A DNA stretch of 64,000 nucleotides, from positions 8,954 through 72,953 of the forward strand of contig DGQA01000010.1 in the NCBI GenBank assembly GCA_002390705.1, given 5' to 3'. The DNA is from Actinobacteria bacterium UBA4426. GTDB taxonomy: Bacteria > Actinomycetota > Actinomycetes > S36-B12. A program made the position numbers and the translations under genes. Shown here one piece after another: positions 1-7,864 of the stretch (the stretch's first letter is position 1; each line of letters starts with the position of its first letter). The notes below the pieces were generated by a model. It searched no databases and was not told the DNA's origin. It worked only from the letters and a program-made list of their open reading frames with translations.

Positions 1-1
1 A

Positions 2-1402
2 CGATCGCGACACGGGGTTGAATACGTAGCCAAGGAAACTAAAGAATTACTCGTCCAAGATTTTGAGCCCGCAGATCTTGAGCACATGGTTCGCGCTTAT
101 CGTGGCGGTTACCTTGCCCACGAACGCCGCGAACTTGAACAGGATCTGAGATCTGGTGAGATTCGAGCGATGGCCGCGACGAACGCGCTTGAACTTGGAA
201 TCGACATCACCGGGCTCGACATTGTGATTACCGCGGGCTGGCCAGGAACCAAAGCGTCTCTGTGGCAGCAGGTCGGACGCGCGGGTCGAAGCGGACAAGA
301 AGCACTCGCGATTTTCATCGCGAGAGAAGATCCACTAGACGCCTATGTGCTGCATCACCCTGAAACGTTTTTTGATTCCGAAGTTGAAGTAGCGATCTCC
401 AATCCCTCAAACGAATACGTACTGGCCCCACACCTCTGCGCCGCTGCTCAAGAACTCCCATTAACCACGGTTGACCTATCCCAGTATTTCCCTTCCAACA
501 CACCCGAGGTTCTCCAGACTTTGGTGGAGCAGGGATTGTTGCGCAAGCGCCCCGTGGGTTGGTTCTGGACAAGTACCCGGTCAGCGAGTGCACTTGCTGA
601 CCTTCGCGGAACAGGGGGCGAAACGGTTCGGGTAGTTGAGCAAGGAACTGGACGCCTATGCGGATACGTCGACAATGCGGCATCACACCGAACTGTCCAT
701 GAAGGGGCTGTCTACACGCACCAAGGGGAGACCTTTGTTGTCCTTGAACTTGACCTTGATGCAGCCGTCGCATTAGTGGAGGCGACTCCCGTGGATTACA
801 CAACCTTCGCACGCGATATCAGCAATATTCACGTAACCAGCGAAGAGTTGTCCCACGAAACGACTCCGGGCCTTCGAATCCATTTTGGTGAAGTGGAGGT
901 CACTTCACAAACCGTTTCATTTACCCGCAGGCACTTCACTGGTGAAAACCTGGGAGCCGTACTTCTTGACCTACCGGTGCGATCGCTGAAAACCAAAGCC
1001 GTGTGGTGGACTTTTCCACTGAGTGAGACCGATGTTGATGACTCTGACATTGCGGGCGCGATTCACGGTGCCGAACATGCGAGCATTGGAATGCTTCCCC
1101 TCTTTGCCAGTTGTGACCGATGGGACATTGGTGGCGTTTCTACACCAATGCACCCCGACACAGGTGAGATCACGATATTTATTTATGACGGATTACAAGG
1201 TGGCGCCGGGATCGCCGAATTCGGATTCAACAATGCCTTTGGTTGGATCAGTGCAACCCTCGAGGCGATACAAGCGTGCCCCTGCGATTTTGGCTGTCCA
1301 GGTTGCATCCAGTCGCCAAAGTGTGGAAATGGGAATGAACCACTCAGTAAAGCGGGGGCGATCAAGGTCCTCACACTGCTCAGTACCCAGCCCGAGCTGT
1401 AA
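2..1402 (+). CDS. MrfA/YprA-type DEAD/DEAH helicase, C-terminal part (partial)
   Basis: The frame is open from base 2, so the gene starts left of the window and 466 residues are visible. The first part is the second RecA lobe of a superfamily 2 helicase: the ATNALELGIDI block is followed by a QQVGRAGR motif VI. The last part matches the DUF1998 region, with a four-cysteine cluster near the end (CPCDFGCPGC, then a later PKCG) that in MrfA binds zinc. MrfA of Bacillus subtilis acts in mitomycin repair, and the M. tuberculosis counterpart is Rv3649. In actinobacteria this helicase commonly lies beside the Tad operon, as here, where it overlaps the end of the last tad gene by 23 bases tail to tail. 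The N-terminal Walker A lobe is outside the window. The family call is firm; the repair role is taken from the family. Confidence 0.9.
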   Translation, partial: RSRHGVEYVAKETKELLVQDFEPADLEHMVRAYRGGYLAHERRELEQDLRSGEIRAMAATNALELGIDITGLDIVITAGWPGTKASLWQQVGRAGRSGQEALAIFIAREDPLDAYVLHHPETFFDSEVEVAISNPSNEYVLAPHLCAAAQELPLTTVDLSQYFPSNTPEVLQTLVEQGLLRKRPVGWFWTSTRSASALADLRGTGGETVRVVEQGTGRLCGYVDNAASHRTVHEGAVYTHQGETFVVLELDLDAAVALVEATPVDYTTFARDISNIHVTSEELSHETTPGLRIHFGEVEVTSQTVSFTRRHFTGENLGAVLLDLPVRSLKTKAVWWTFPLSETDVDDSDIAGAIHGAEHASIGMLPLFASCDRWDIGGVSTPMHPDTGEITIFIYDGLQGGAGIAEFGFNNAFGWISATLEAIQACPCDFGCPGCIQSPKCGNGNEPLSKAGAIKVLTLLSTQPEL

Positions 1403-1715
1403 CTGCGAGGAATTGAAGATGAGAAAACCGTGCGAGTAATTCTGGTGCCGGCATTCGCACTTCAACAATGACTTGTCCGTCCTTAACTTCACAAGCAAAG
1501 AGTTCCATCCCGTTGCGGGAACTGACCAAAGACGCAGCCACACAGGGCTCACCGGCAGTTTGTACAGCAGCTATCGCAGCTAAGTCAGCGTAACTCCCCA
1601 GGGTTGAGCGAGCCAGAGTTAATTGAACAACAAGCAGGGAAACCATTCCGGCACAACAAATTATTAGTCCCAAGGCTAGTGTGAGGACAGTCGCGCTCCC
1701 TTGTTCACTGCACAT
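1380..1715 (-). CDS. TadE-like pseudopilin (Rv3654c type)
   Basis: This is a protein of 111 residues with one N-terminal membrane segment (GSATVLTLALGLIICCAG) and a short extracellular tail. The pattern, a glycine followed by a hydrophobic helix, resembles a prepilin, but position +5 after that glycine is leucine and not the glutamate of true TadE proteins. It matches the Rv3654c family, called helicase/secretion neighborhood TadE-like. It is the last gene of the tad operon, overlaps the upstream tadE by 11 bases, and meets the helicase gene tail to tail. It is probably a minor pilin-like subunit in the membrane. The family call is likely; the role is inferred from the neighbours. Confidence 0.75.
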   Translation of the reverse strand: MCSEQGSATVLTLALGLIICCAGMVSLLVVQLTLARSTLGSYADLAAIAAVQTAGEPCVAASLVSSRNGMELFACEVKDGQVIVEVRMPAPELLARFSHLQFLAVTARAGY

Positions 1716-2058
1716 TGAGCCACTCGCGTGGAGCAGTGTGACTTTGAGACAGCTCGAAAGGAATCGTGCCCATAAAACTCACACCAAATTCGCCCGGCTT
1801 CTGAGATTCAACGGAGATTGTGTTCGTGTCCCAAGTGATCTGTAAGAGCGCACTGGGCTCATTTCGATGAAAGATTTCCCGAACCGAATCTTCTCGCGCG
1901 CCACGAGCCAACTCACGAGCTGCCGTACGTGTTGCGTCACTCAGTGAAAGTGCTTGCACACCCAGTGAAATCCCGGAAAGAAAAACAAATGTCATGAGGA
2001 ACAGAACCGGGACCATCAGCGCTGCTTCAAGTGTGGCCATTCCCTCGTCTTTGCGCAG
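1705..2058 (-). CDS. tadE: TadE-type minor pilin (Rv3655c-like)
   Basis: The mature part begins G-MATLEAALMVP, a prepilin-like site with glycine at -1 and glutamate at +5, followed by one membrane helix and a soluble domain. TadE proteins are minor pilins of the Tad/Flp system. The start is uncertain. An ATG at 2163 would overlap the flp gene and include the hairpin at 2068-2099, which is unlikely. I chose a CTG at 2058 because AAGGA lies about 11 bases upstream and it keeps a short leader (LRKDEG). ATG 2040 is the next choice but leaves no leader before the cleavage glycine. Confidence 0.75.
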   Translation of the reverse strand: MRKDEGMATLEAALMVPVLFLMTFVFLSGISLGVQALSLSDATRTAARELARGAREDSVREIFHRNEPSALLQITWDTNTISVESQKPGEFGVSFMGTIPFELSQSHTAPREWLNVQ

Positions 2059-2067
2059 TGCAGGGCA

Positions 2068-2099
2068 ATTCCTTGGGTTAGCAAGCCAACCCAAGGAAT
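2068..2099 (-). other. Perfect hairpin between flp and tadE
   Basis: The sequence is a 12-base inverted repeat, ATTCCTTGGGTT and AACCCAAGGAAT, with an eight-base loop. It begins 22 bases after the stop codon of the pilin gene. No T tract follows on the minus strand, so it is not a classic intrinsic terminator. It could stabilise the pilin mRNA or weaken downstream transcription. Confidence 0.7.
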
Positions 2100-2120
2100 C
2101 AACAGTCTGAATCGCCACTT

Positions 2121-2312
2121 TTAACCAAAGAACCGTGCAAAAGCGTTGCTTATGATCGACCACAACAGGTCTCGCACACTGTCGCTCGTCAAAAGCTTGA
2201 GTAAAACCCCACCAAGTCCGGCGACCGCCACTGTTCCCACCGCGTATTCGGCGGTGGTGAGCCCGGTGTCGTCTTTGAGTGCTGTCATGATTTTCGCGGA
2301 ATTTATTTCCAT
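2121..2312 (-). CDS. Flp-type major pilin, DUF4244 family
   Basis: This small protein of 63 residues carries a textbook Flp site: DDTG then LTTAEY, giving glycine at -1, glutamate at +5 and tyrosine at +6. A hydrophobic helix (AVGTVAVAGLGGVLLKLL) and a short tail follow. DUF4244 proteins (Rv3656c in M. tuberculosis) are the presumed major pilin of actinobacterial Tad systems. The start at 2312 is chosen because AGAGAGG lies six bases before the ATG; a longer frame to 2393 has no such support. It lies between tadC and tadE, and a strong hairpin follows it. No prepilin peptidase gene is in the window. Confidence 0.85.
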   Translation of the reverse strand: MEINSAKIMTALKDDTGLTTAEYAVGTVAVAGLGGVLLKLLTSDSVRDLLWSIISNAFARFFG

Positions 2313-2408
2313 TAATGCCTCTCTGTATCCCGACTTTCGGTAACAGGATGAGTCTGGGTCAGTTAAACGCACGCAAACAGATGTGAACTGCACGTTGTGG
2401 ATGGAAGG

Positions 2409-3161
2409 TCAGCCTGGAAGAAAGCCTGTGGATGCGGCTAGGGATGCGACAATAGGGATCACTCCCAAGGCAAAGAATCCGGGTAAGAAACACAGGGCTA
2501 ATGGAATAACAGCCTTCACTCCCGCCGTTCGTGCGGCCACCTCGACTCGAGATCGGTGCTCACGACGCATCTCATATGCGATGCCTAGCAACACTGACTC
2601 GAGCCCAGCGCCAGTGTCGTAAGAGCGCATTACACTTCGGGCGAGGCGACCTAGCGCGGGTTCACTAGCCAGCACGCCCCATGCCTCCCGAGGGTCGGCT
2701 CCCAACTCAATCGCTGAGATCACCGGAGAAAGTCGCATGCGAACGGGACTATCGCGCATTGCCGCCGTAGCGGCGACCAACGAGCTACGAATAGTCGCCC
2801 CAGAAGCCAGGGTGGCTGCGAGTAGGTCAATGAAAACGGGAGTATCTCGAGCAAGTTTCGTTGCTTCAGCGTCGGAGGGACCACCCTCACGTTTAACCAT
2901 TATTCGAATTAAGGACATTGCGGCGAGGACTCCAATAACCAGGCCCATGAATCCGCCGAATGTCGCGCCCAGTAACGCTCCACCCACTAGGCCGGTCATA
3001 TGTAAAACTATCGGAGAGACTGCACTCGCTTTTGTATCCGTCTTTATTGAGTCACCGTGAATAATTCGAGTTAGTCGATTACGTGGTCTTCGCTGTGACG
3101 GTAGCGGCTTCATAAACAAATAGATGCTGAACGCGGTCAGAGTCGCAGAGATCACAATCAC
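2409..3161 (-). CDS. tadC: Tad system inner-membrane platform protein TadC
   Basis: This 250-residue protein has the type II secretion F (GSPII_F) fold: membrane segments at the N terminus, a cytoplasmic helical stretch with the DAEATKLARDTPVFIDLLAATLA-type region, and two C-terminal membrane helices (ALCFLPGFFALGVIPIVASL). It pairs with TadB as the membrane platform on which the ATPase acts. The GTG at 3161 is preferred because it overlaps the tadB stop in a GTGA, the same coupling seen in the rest of the operon; the ATG at 3203 would overlap tadB by 46 bases. It is the Rv3657c equivalent by position. Confidence 0.85.
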   Translation of the reverse strand: MIVISATLTAFSIYLFMKPLPSQRRPRNRLTRIIHGDSIKTDTKASAVSPIVLHMTGLVGGALLGATFGGFMGLVIGVLAAMSLIRIMVKREGGPSDAEATKLARDTPVFIDLLAATLASGATIRSSLVAATAAMRDSPVRMRLSPVISAIELGADPREAWGVLASEPALGRLARSVMRSYDTGAGLESVLLGIAYEMRREHRSRVEVAARTAGVKAVIPLALCFLPGFFALGVIPIVASLAASTGFLPG

Positions 3162-3856
3162 AGCATCGCCTCGACACCGTGAACTATCCGTGACGTCCAC
3201 CATAAACCCAGCAGTGTTAATCCCCCACCAAAAATCAAGGTTCCTAAGCCGAGCAGGCTAGAAAAAAACCACGTCAACGGTTGTGCGCCCAGCATGTAAC
3301 CCAGGCCAATCCCGACAATGGGTAAAAATCCTAAGGTAGCCGCAGTTGCGCGAGGTCCCGCTAATTCGGCTTCAAGATGCCCGCGAATTTCTTGCTGTGC
3401 CCGCATTGCCAAATAGAGCGAGGAAATACTTGCCGCCAATCCCGCTCCACTATTAATTCCCACCTGCCAACATGCAGCGAGGTATCTCAGTTCGGGCCGT
3501 GCCTGGGCATCAATGGCTAAAGCCTCGATCGTGTCACCGTGCGCGATAGCAGCGCGATAAGTGAAGGGCCACACCTTCGGGCCAACATTGATCAGTGCCG
3601 CTTCCGGTGCGTGGCCTGCCTTTAGCTCAGCCATAAGCACTGAGATTGCCCCGAGTGATTCCTCTTGCTGCTCACTCATCACCTTTCGCCCCTGACTTCC
3701 CCACTTTCGCGTGAACCTGGCAAGGAGGACGGATCCCCTACCCAAGAACTGCTCCCCCGATTCGGTGAAACTCACATTATTGAGCCGAGATCGAGCTCGA
3801 ACAGGGATAAGAAACCAAGCACTCAGCCCTGCGGCAAAAGCCGCACACACAATCAC
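3158..3856 (-). CDS. tadB: Tad system inner-membrane platform protein TadB
   Basis: This 232-residue protein starts with a membrane helix (MIVCAAFAAGLSAWFLIPV), then has a helical GSPII_F domain (ISVLMAELKAGHAPEAAL, then a region rich in alanine) and ends in two membrane helices. It is shorter than proteobacterial TadB, as is usual for the actinobacterial Rv3658c type. It overlaps tadA by four bases (ATGA) upstream and tadC by four bases downstream, so translation is probably coupled. Its role is to form the platform that passes ATPase movement to the growing pilus. Confidence 0.85.
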   Translation of the reverse strand: MIVCAAFAAGLSAWFLIPVRARSRLNNVSFTESGEQFLGRGSVLLARFTRKWGSQGRKVMSEQQEESLGAISVLMAELKAGHAPEAALINVGPKVWPFTYRAAIAHGDTIEALAIDAQARPELRYLAACWQVGINSGAGLAASISSLYLAMRAQQEIRGHLEAELAGPRATAATLGFLPIVGIGLGYMLGAQPLTWFFSSLLGLGTLIFGGGLTLLGLWWTSRIVHGVEAML

Positions 3857-5001
3857 TGGCTACCCTGCTCGCAGCGACTGAGGAGCTCAACCAAACCCGA
3901 TTCCCTGACCCATTGCCCATTACTTCGGGTCAGCGCTGGACGAGTGGTCACCACACCACTGTCACTGAAGTCAAGAACATGGATGCTGTCCACGTAGCGG
4001 CGCCCACCATGACGAGCAAGATGAATAACTGCATCAAGACCTGCACCAATGAGAGCGTGAAGGGCAGCACGCTCCACTCCAGCCGTTAAACCTAAGGCCG
4101 CGAGTCGGGCGGGAACCGCTTGCGGACTATTCGCATGCACCGTGCCGCAGCCACCTTCATGGCCAGTATTGAGGGCGGTTAGTAATTCAATGACTTCCGG
4201 GCCACGGACTTCACCTACCACTATTCGATCCGGTCGCATTCGTAAGGAGGTCCGTACGAGATCGCGCAAAAGAATCGATCCTTTGCCTTCAATGTTAGCT
4301 AAACGACTTTGCATGCGGACCACATGCGGATGCGCAGGATTGAGTTCAGCAGAATCTTCGACGACAACAATTCGGTGCGCTGGATCCACATGCGCGAGCA
4401 AAGCTGAAAGAACCGAAGTCTTGCCTGTTCCGGTTCCGCCACTAATGAGAAAGGCAAGTCGACCACGAATCATAGAAACGAGAAGGTCAGCAACCGATTC
4501 ATCAATTGACCCGGCCGCGACCAAAGACTCCAAGGTAAAGGATTTTGCGCTGGGAATTCGCAGTGAAACAATTGTTCCGTCCGTTGAGATTGGCGGAAGA
4601 ACACAATGTAGGCGTGTTCCATCGCGCAGTTGCGCATCCACCATAGGCGAGGCGTCATCTAGTCGCCGCCCAGCAGTCGAAGCCAACCGCTGAGCTAGTC
4701 GTCGAATCTCCTGGTCTGAACCAAATCTAATTTCAGTCAGTACCAACCCTTGCCCGCGATCACACCACACTGAATCCGGGCCGTTCACCAACACATCAGT
4801 TATGCCACGTTCCTCAAGCAGCGGTTGCAGAACGCCAGCGCCGTTAAACTCCCGTTCAAGAATAAGCACTAGGTCCTCTACCAACTCCTCGCTCAAAACC
4901 ACTCCCTCTTCGCGCAGCGCGCCAAGAACATGCGAGTGAGATACGACGGCATTGGACGTGATCAGTCGATTTCGGACTCTACTTACCAGTGCCTTGTTCA
5001 T
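3853..5001 (-). CDS. tadA: Tad pilus assembly ATPase TadA/CpaF
   Basis: This is a secretion ATPase of 382 residues. An N-terminal helical domain is followed by the core, with a Walker A GGTGTGKTS near residue 190, a Walker B/Asp box around VVVEDSAEL, and the RMRPDRIVVGEVRGPE block with the His box GHEGGCGTVHANS. These are the marks of the CpaF/TadA family (Rv3659c). It powers pilin assembly from the cytoplasm. It overlaps both the upstream ssd/cpaE gene and tadB by four bases. It should not be confused with the tRNA deaminase gene, also named tadA, at 42.3 kb. Confidence 0.92.
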   Translation of the reverse strand: MNKALVSRVRNRLITSNAVVSHSHVLGALREEGVVLSEELVEDLVLILEREFNGAGVLQPLLEERGITDVLVNGPDSVWCDRGQGLVLTEIRFGSDQEIRRLAQRLASTAGRRLDDASPMVDAQLRDGTRLHCVLPPISTDGTIVSLRIPSAKSFTLESLVAAGSIDESVADLLVSMIRGRLAFLISGGTGTGKTSVLSALLAHVDPAHRIVVVEDSAELNPAHPHVVRMQSRLANIEGKGSILLRDLVRTSLRMRPDRIVVGEVRGPEVIELLTALNTGHEGGCGTVHANSPQAVPARLAALGLTAGVERAALHALIGAGLDAVIHLARHGGRRYVDSIHVLDFSDSGVVTTRPALTRSNGQWVRESGLVELLSRCEQGSQ

Positions 5002-6113
5002 GCCGTGTTTTTCGAGCCGTGGTTTTGCACCTCACCCAGCAACACTTCGCACACTTGCCGGTATCCGGAATTAGTGCCGGGTGGATCCCCTTCATCAGCA
5101 CGCGTTGTCATAGCCGGCATAAAGGCAATCTCAGTGAGATCCTGACAATTTAAGGCGCTGGAAACGTCCGGTGAACCTAAACCTTTTGAGTCGCTGATCA
5201 AAACAAATTGAACCTGACCACCAGAATTTCTCACCCTTTGAGAAACTGCAATGCTTCCAGCAATCGCGCGAACGTGATTGCGAGTGATTACACAAGTAAC
5301 CGTGCTCTGCCCAATCAAAAGCTCATTGCAATCACTGTGTTCACGCGGAAGGTCAAGGACAACGAGATCAAATGCGCGCCGCGCTGCATCAATGACCGCA
5401 GCCACAATTTCTACGCTAACGCCACCGAAACAGGATCGACTCTGTGAGAGGAAGGCTACGCCATTGGCTCTGGGCAGCGCCGCTGCCAGCGTGTCCACAG
5501 ATATGCGTCCTGAGCCTGGATCGATGTCACACCAACGTGCGCCAGGGATCTCTTCCGCCCCGAGGACCAGATCTATTCCGCCACCAAATTGATCGAGGTC
5601 AATGACAACCGCGCTCATCCCACGCGCAACCGCATGCGTAGCAAGATTCACCGCGAATGTCGATGCACCGACCCCACCGCTCCCCGCAACTACGGAAATC
5701 ACATTAGAACTCACCACCCCTTGCGCAGGGTCCGCAATTGTCACCTCTGAAAGTACCTCTGTTAACCGGGAACTGGCGGCGGGCAGCTCCAGCACGTTTT
5801 CAGCGCCCAGCGCCACCGCGTGCCGCCACATGTCTCGCTCCGAAATTGATTCAGCAGCAACTCCCAGCCCCACCTCGCTGCTCACATGCACGACTAGCAA
5901 GTGGGATCGGCGCGGGACAAGATTCTCAACACATTTCCCTGCCAGGTCTGAGCCCACCAAAACAAATTCCGCTCCCTCCCACAGATCTCTGGCAATTAGC
6001 GGCGACTCGGCGACACGCAGATCAAATCGGAGTGAATCGACGACGGCTTTAGTGTGCTTCATGAGGCGGGGATCCGTAGTGACCAAAAGTAATACCCGAG
6101 GTGAATGTGACAT
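4998..6113 (-). CDS. ssd: CpaE/Ssd-like MinD-family ATPase
   Basis: The protein of 371 residues has an N-terminal receiver-like region and a MinD/ParA domain. In the deviant Walker A the loop reads VVAGSGGVGASTFAVN, so the usual GKT lysine-threonine is GAS: the second lysine is missing while the first position is glycine. M. tuberculosis Ssd (Rv3660c), in the same place upstream of tadA, was described as a septum-site protein; in Tad systems CpaE/TadZ localises the pilus machine. The ATG at 6113 (MSHSPRVLLL) was chosen over 6182, because the longer frame runs into the promoter of the divergent gene. It is first in the tad operon. ATP hydrolysis may be weak given the altered loop. Confidence 0.8.
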   Translation of the reverse strand: MSHSPRVLLLVTTDPRLMKHTKAVVDSLRFDLRVAESPLIARDLWEGAEFVLVGSDLAGKCVENLVPRRSHLLVVHVSSEVGLGVAAESISERDMWRHAVALGAENVLELPAASSRLTEVLSEVTIADPAQGVVSSNVISVVAGSGGVGASTFAVNLATHAVARGMSAVVIDLDQFGGGIDLVLGAEEIPGARWCDIDPGSGRISVDTLAAALPRANGVAFLSQSRSCFGGVSVEIVAAVIDAARRAFDLVVLDLPREHSDCNELLIGQSTVTCVITRNHVRAIAGSIAVSQRVRNSGGQVQFVLISDSKGLGSPDVSSALNCQDLTEIAFMPAMTTRADEGDPPGTNSGYRQVCEVLLGEVQNHGSKNTA

Positions 6114-6187
6114 GGTCTCACCCAATGCCACTGCGACACATTTGTTAATAGTCAATTTCAACGCTGTGGACAACTCTGTCAATGCGT

Positions 6188-6193
6188 TATCGT
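6188..6193 (+). promoter_or_regulatory. Leaderless -10 element of the HAD gene
   Basis: TATCGT lies exactly six bases before ATG 6200, which suggests transcription starts at or next to the start codon. Confidence 0.5.
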
Positions 6194-6199
6194 GGTCCT

Positions 6200-6982
6200 A
6201 TGCCAGTCGCTGCATTCTTCGACTTAGACAAGACCATTTTAGCTAAATCCAGCTCATTTGTGTTCGCAAAGCCTTTCTACAAAGAAGGTCTCATCGGGCG
6301 AACCGACGTCATGCGCAGCGCGTATGCCCAGTTTATGTTTCTCACGTCCGGCGCTGATCATGATCAAATGGAGTCAATGCGGGAATACATGTCCCAACTC
6401 GTCACCGGTTGGGATGCCGCAAAAGTTCAGGCAATAGTGGCCGAAACACTCGATACCCTAATTGACCCACTTGTTTACCAGGAAGCTCTTGACTTAATTA
6501 ATTTTCATAAAGAACAAGGTCACACGGTCATCGTCATTTCAACCTCAGGAAACGAAATGGTGGAACCAATTGCCGCTCGCCTCGGTGCTGATATTGCGAT
6601 TGGAACCCAAGTTGCAATAGTTGACGGCAAATACACGGGTGAAATAATTTTCTACGCATACGGTGAAGGCAAAGCCGAAGCAATGCAATCCTTAGCGATT
6701 GAACACGCTTTTGATCTCAATGAGTGCTTTGCCTACTCAGACTCGTACACAGACCTACCCATGCTTGACGCCGTTGGTAATCCACGAGCGGTCAACCCCG
6801 ACAGTGATCTTCGCGCAGTCGCAATCGAGCGAAACTGGGCAGTACTTGATTTTGAAAAACCAGTCTCCATGCGGGCTAAAGTTGAAAAGCGTCAGGCAAT
6901 CGCGGCTAGTGCTGGTGTAGCCATAGGAGCCGTCGCACTTGGGCTCACTTGGTATGCCAAGCGCTACAGTCTTCGTGCTTAA
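6200..6982 (+). CDS. HAD-IB family phosphatase with C-terminal membrane helix (Rv3661-like)
   Basis: The protein of 260 residues opens with the HAD motif I (FFDLDKTIL), has a motif II serine/threonine region (VIVISTSGNE), and ends the catalytic part with FAYSDSYTDLPML, motif IV of the SerB-like HAD-IB group. A single hydrophobic helix lies near the C terminus (AGVAIGAVALGLTWY). It is very similar to what I know of Rv3661 and sits in the same place, head to head with ssd. The substrate is unknown; SerB-type enzymes release phosphate from small phosphomonoesters. ATG 6200 is preferred to ATG 6182 because a leaderless -10 lies six bases before it. Confidence 0.88.
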   Translation: MPVAAFFDLDKTILAKSSSFVFAKPFYKEGLIGRTDVMRSAYAQFMFLTSGADHDQMESMREYMSQLVTGWDAAKVQAIVAETLDTLIDPLVYQEALDLINFHKEQGHTVIVISTSGNEMVEPIAARLGADIAIGTQVAIVDGKYTGEIIFYAYGEGKAEAMQSLAIEHAFDLNECFAYSDSYTDLPMLDAVGNPRAVNPDSDLRAVAIERNWAVLDFEKPVSMRAKVEKRQAIAASAGVAIGAVALGLTWYAKRYSLRA

Positions 6983-6991
6983 AATTCGCGT

Positions 6992-7741
6992 CTAAATAAC
7001 AACCGCCCTAGCACCGAGCCCGAGGCTTGCCGAAAACCACTCAAAGTAACTCTCAATTCCTGCTTGGGTCCCAGTGGAAAAATCTCGAATTGCCGTGACA
7101 TAGGCCGTTCTCGTTGATTCGAACATTCCATTTTCGGGGATCGAAAAGTTTGAAGGATCAACACTTCGCGCACTCAACACAGTTCGCACAGTCGCGCGAG
7201 CGACGAGACCTGAGCCCCAAGTGAATGGACGCAGTCGCATTATTTCACCATGGATGTAACCAGCCTCGAGAACTGCCGGCACTCTCGTCGTTGAACATTG
7301 TTGGGAAAGTCGCATCAGCGCGCCTGGAATTTCCTGGTGCTGCGGCAGCGATCCAATGTGTAGCGGATCATCAGCTTTTTGAGTTAAACGCGGACGCGCA
7401 AGCTCTTGAACGTCAACGAATTCCTTGGCGACAAGAGTGTGGAGCCCCGTTATCACCTGCAGTGGCGCATTCGGCCAAATTTCACTCATTCTTGGGGCCT
7501 CGGCCGTGACGGCCAAGCTGGCGGCGAGGACTTTGCCCATAGGTGATTGCTCGACGCCCACTAGATCTGCACCTTCCAGAGCCGCCGAGTCCGCGCCGCC
7601 TCTAGCTATTGAAGATTGGGCGACTTCCCGTGATGCCGCACGGACATCTCGGCGCCAGAGCAATTCATCAATATCTGCGCGGGCCGCGCCGGTAAGCTCT
7701 TGGACCAGTTTCCACTGAGCGATCTGTTCCAGTGTCAGCAT
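6992..7741 (-). CDS. Fic-fold protein lacking catalytic residues (Rv3662c-like)
   Basis: This protein of 249 residues is usually annotated as an oxidoreductase in actinobacteria, but I see a Fic-like core. The segment RPFTWGSGLVAR can be laid on the Fic motif HPFxDGNGRxxR position by position: proline-phenylalanine, both glycines and the last arginine agree, while the catalytic histidine is arginine, the acidic residue is tryptophan, asparagine is serine and the first arginine is leucine. An HGEIM segment comes just before it. AMPylation therefore looks unlikely. The start at 7741 is supported by TACGGT six bases upstream; ATG 7762 is the alternative. It converges with the HAD gene with only nine bases between. 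The function is unknown. Confidence 0.72.
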   Translation of the reverse strand: MLTLEQIAQWKLVQELTGAARADIDELLWRRDVRAASREVAQSSIARGGADSAALEGADLVGVEQSPMGKVLAASLAVTAEAPRMSEIWPNAPLQVITGLHTLVAKEFVDVQELARPRLTQKADDPLHIGSLPQHQEIPGALMRLSQQCSTTRVPAVLEAGYIHGEIMRLRPFTWGSGLVARATVRTVLSARSVDPSNFSIPENGMFESTRTAYVTAIRDFSTGTQAGIESYFEWFSASLGLGARAVVI

Positions 7742-7747
7742 GAGGCA

Positions 7748-7753
7748 ACCGTA
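7748..7753 (-). promoter_or_regulatory. Leaderless -10 element of the Fic-fold gene
   Basis: On the minus strand TACGGT is followed by six bases and then ATG 7741. Confidence 0.45.
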
Positions 7754-7864
7754 CATATCCAAAAATTACACCGCGTCAAAAGACCCCGATTGTTAAATCA
7801 TGGCCCTACTGTGTCCGAAAATTCGGTAAGTTTGTGTCACCCGTTATTTAAGGAGCTTTCCCAC

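Noticed and set aside
4142..4693. Plus-strand open frame of 183 residues opposite the pilus ATPase
   Set aside because: Rich in serine and arginine with no domain pattern; it mirrors the conserved tadA gene on the other strand.
5602..6246. Plus-strand open frame of 214 residues opposite ssd
   Set aside because: Low-complexity serine/threonine-rich translation, opposite a conserved gene; a shadow frame.
7801..7864. Possible CRP site (TGTGTCACC) before acsA
   Set aside because: The two halves lack the six-base gap of the TGTGA-N6-TCACA consensus, so I could not support it.
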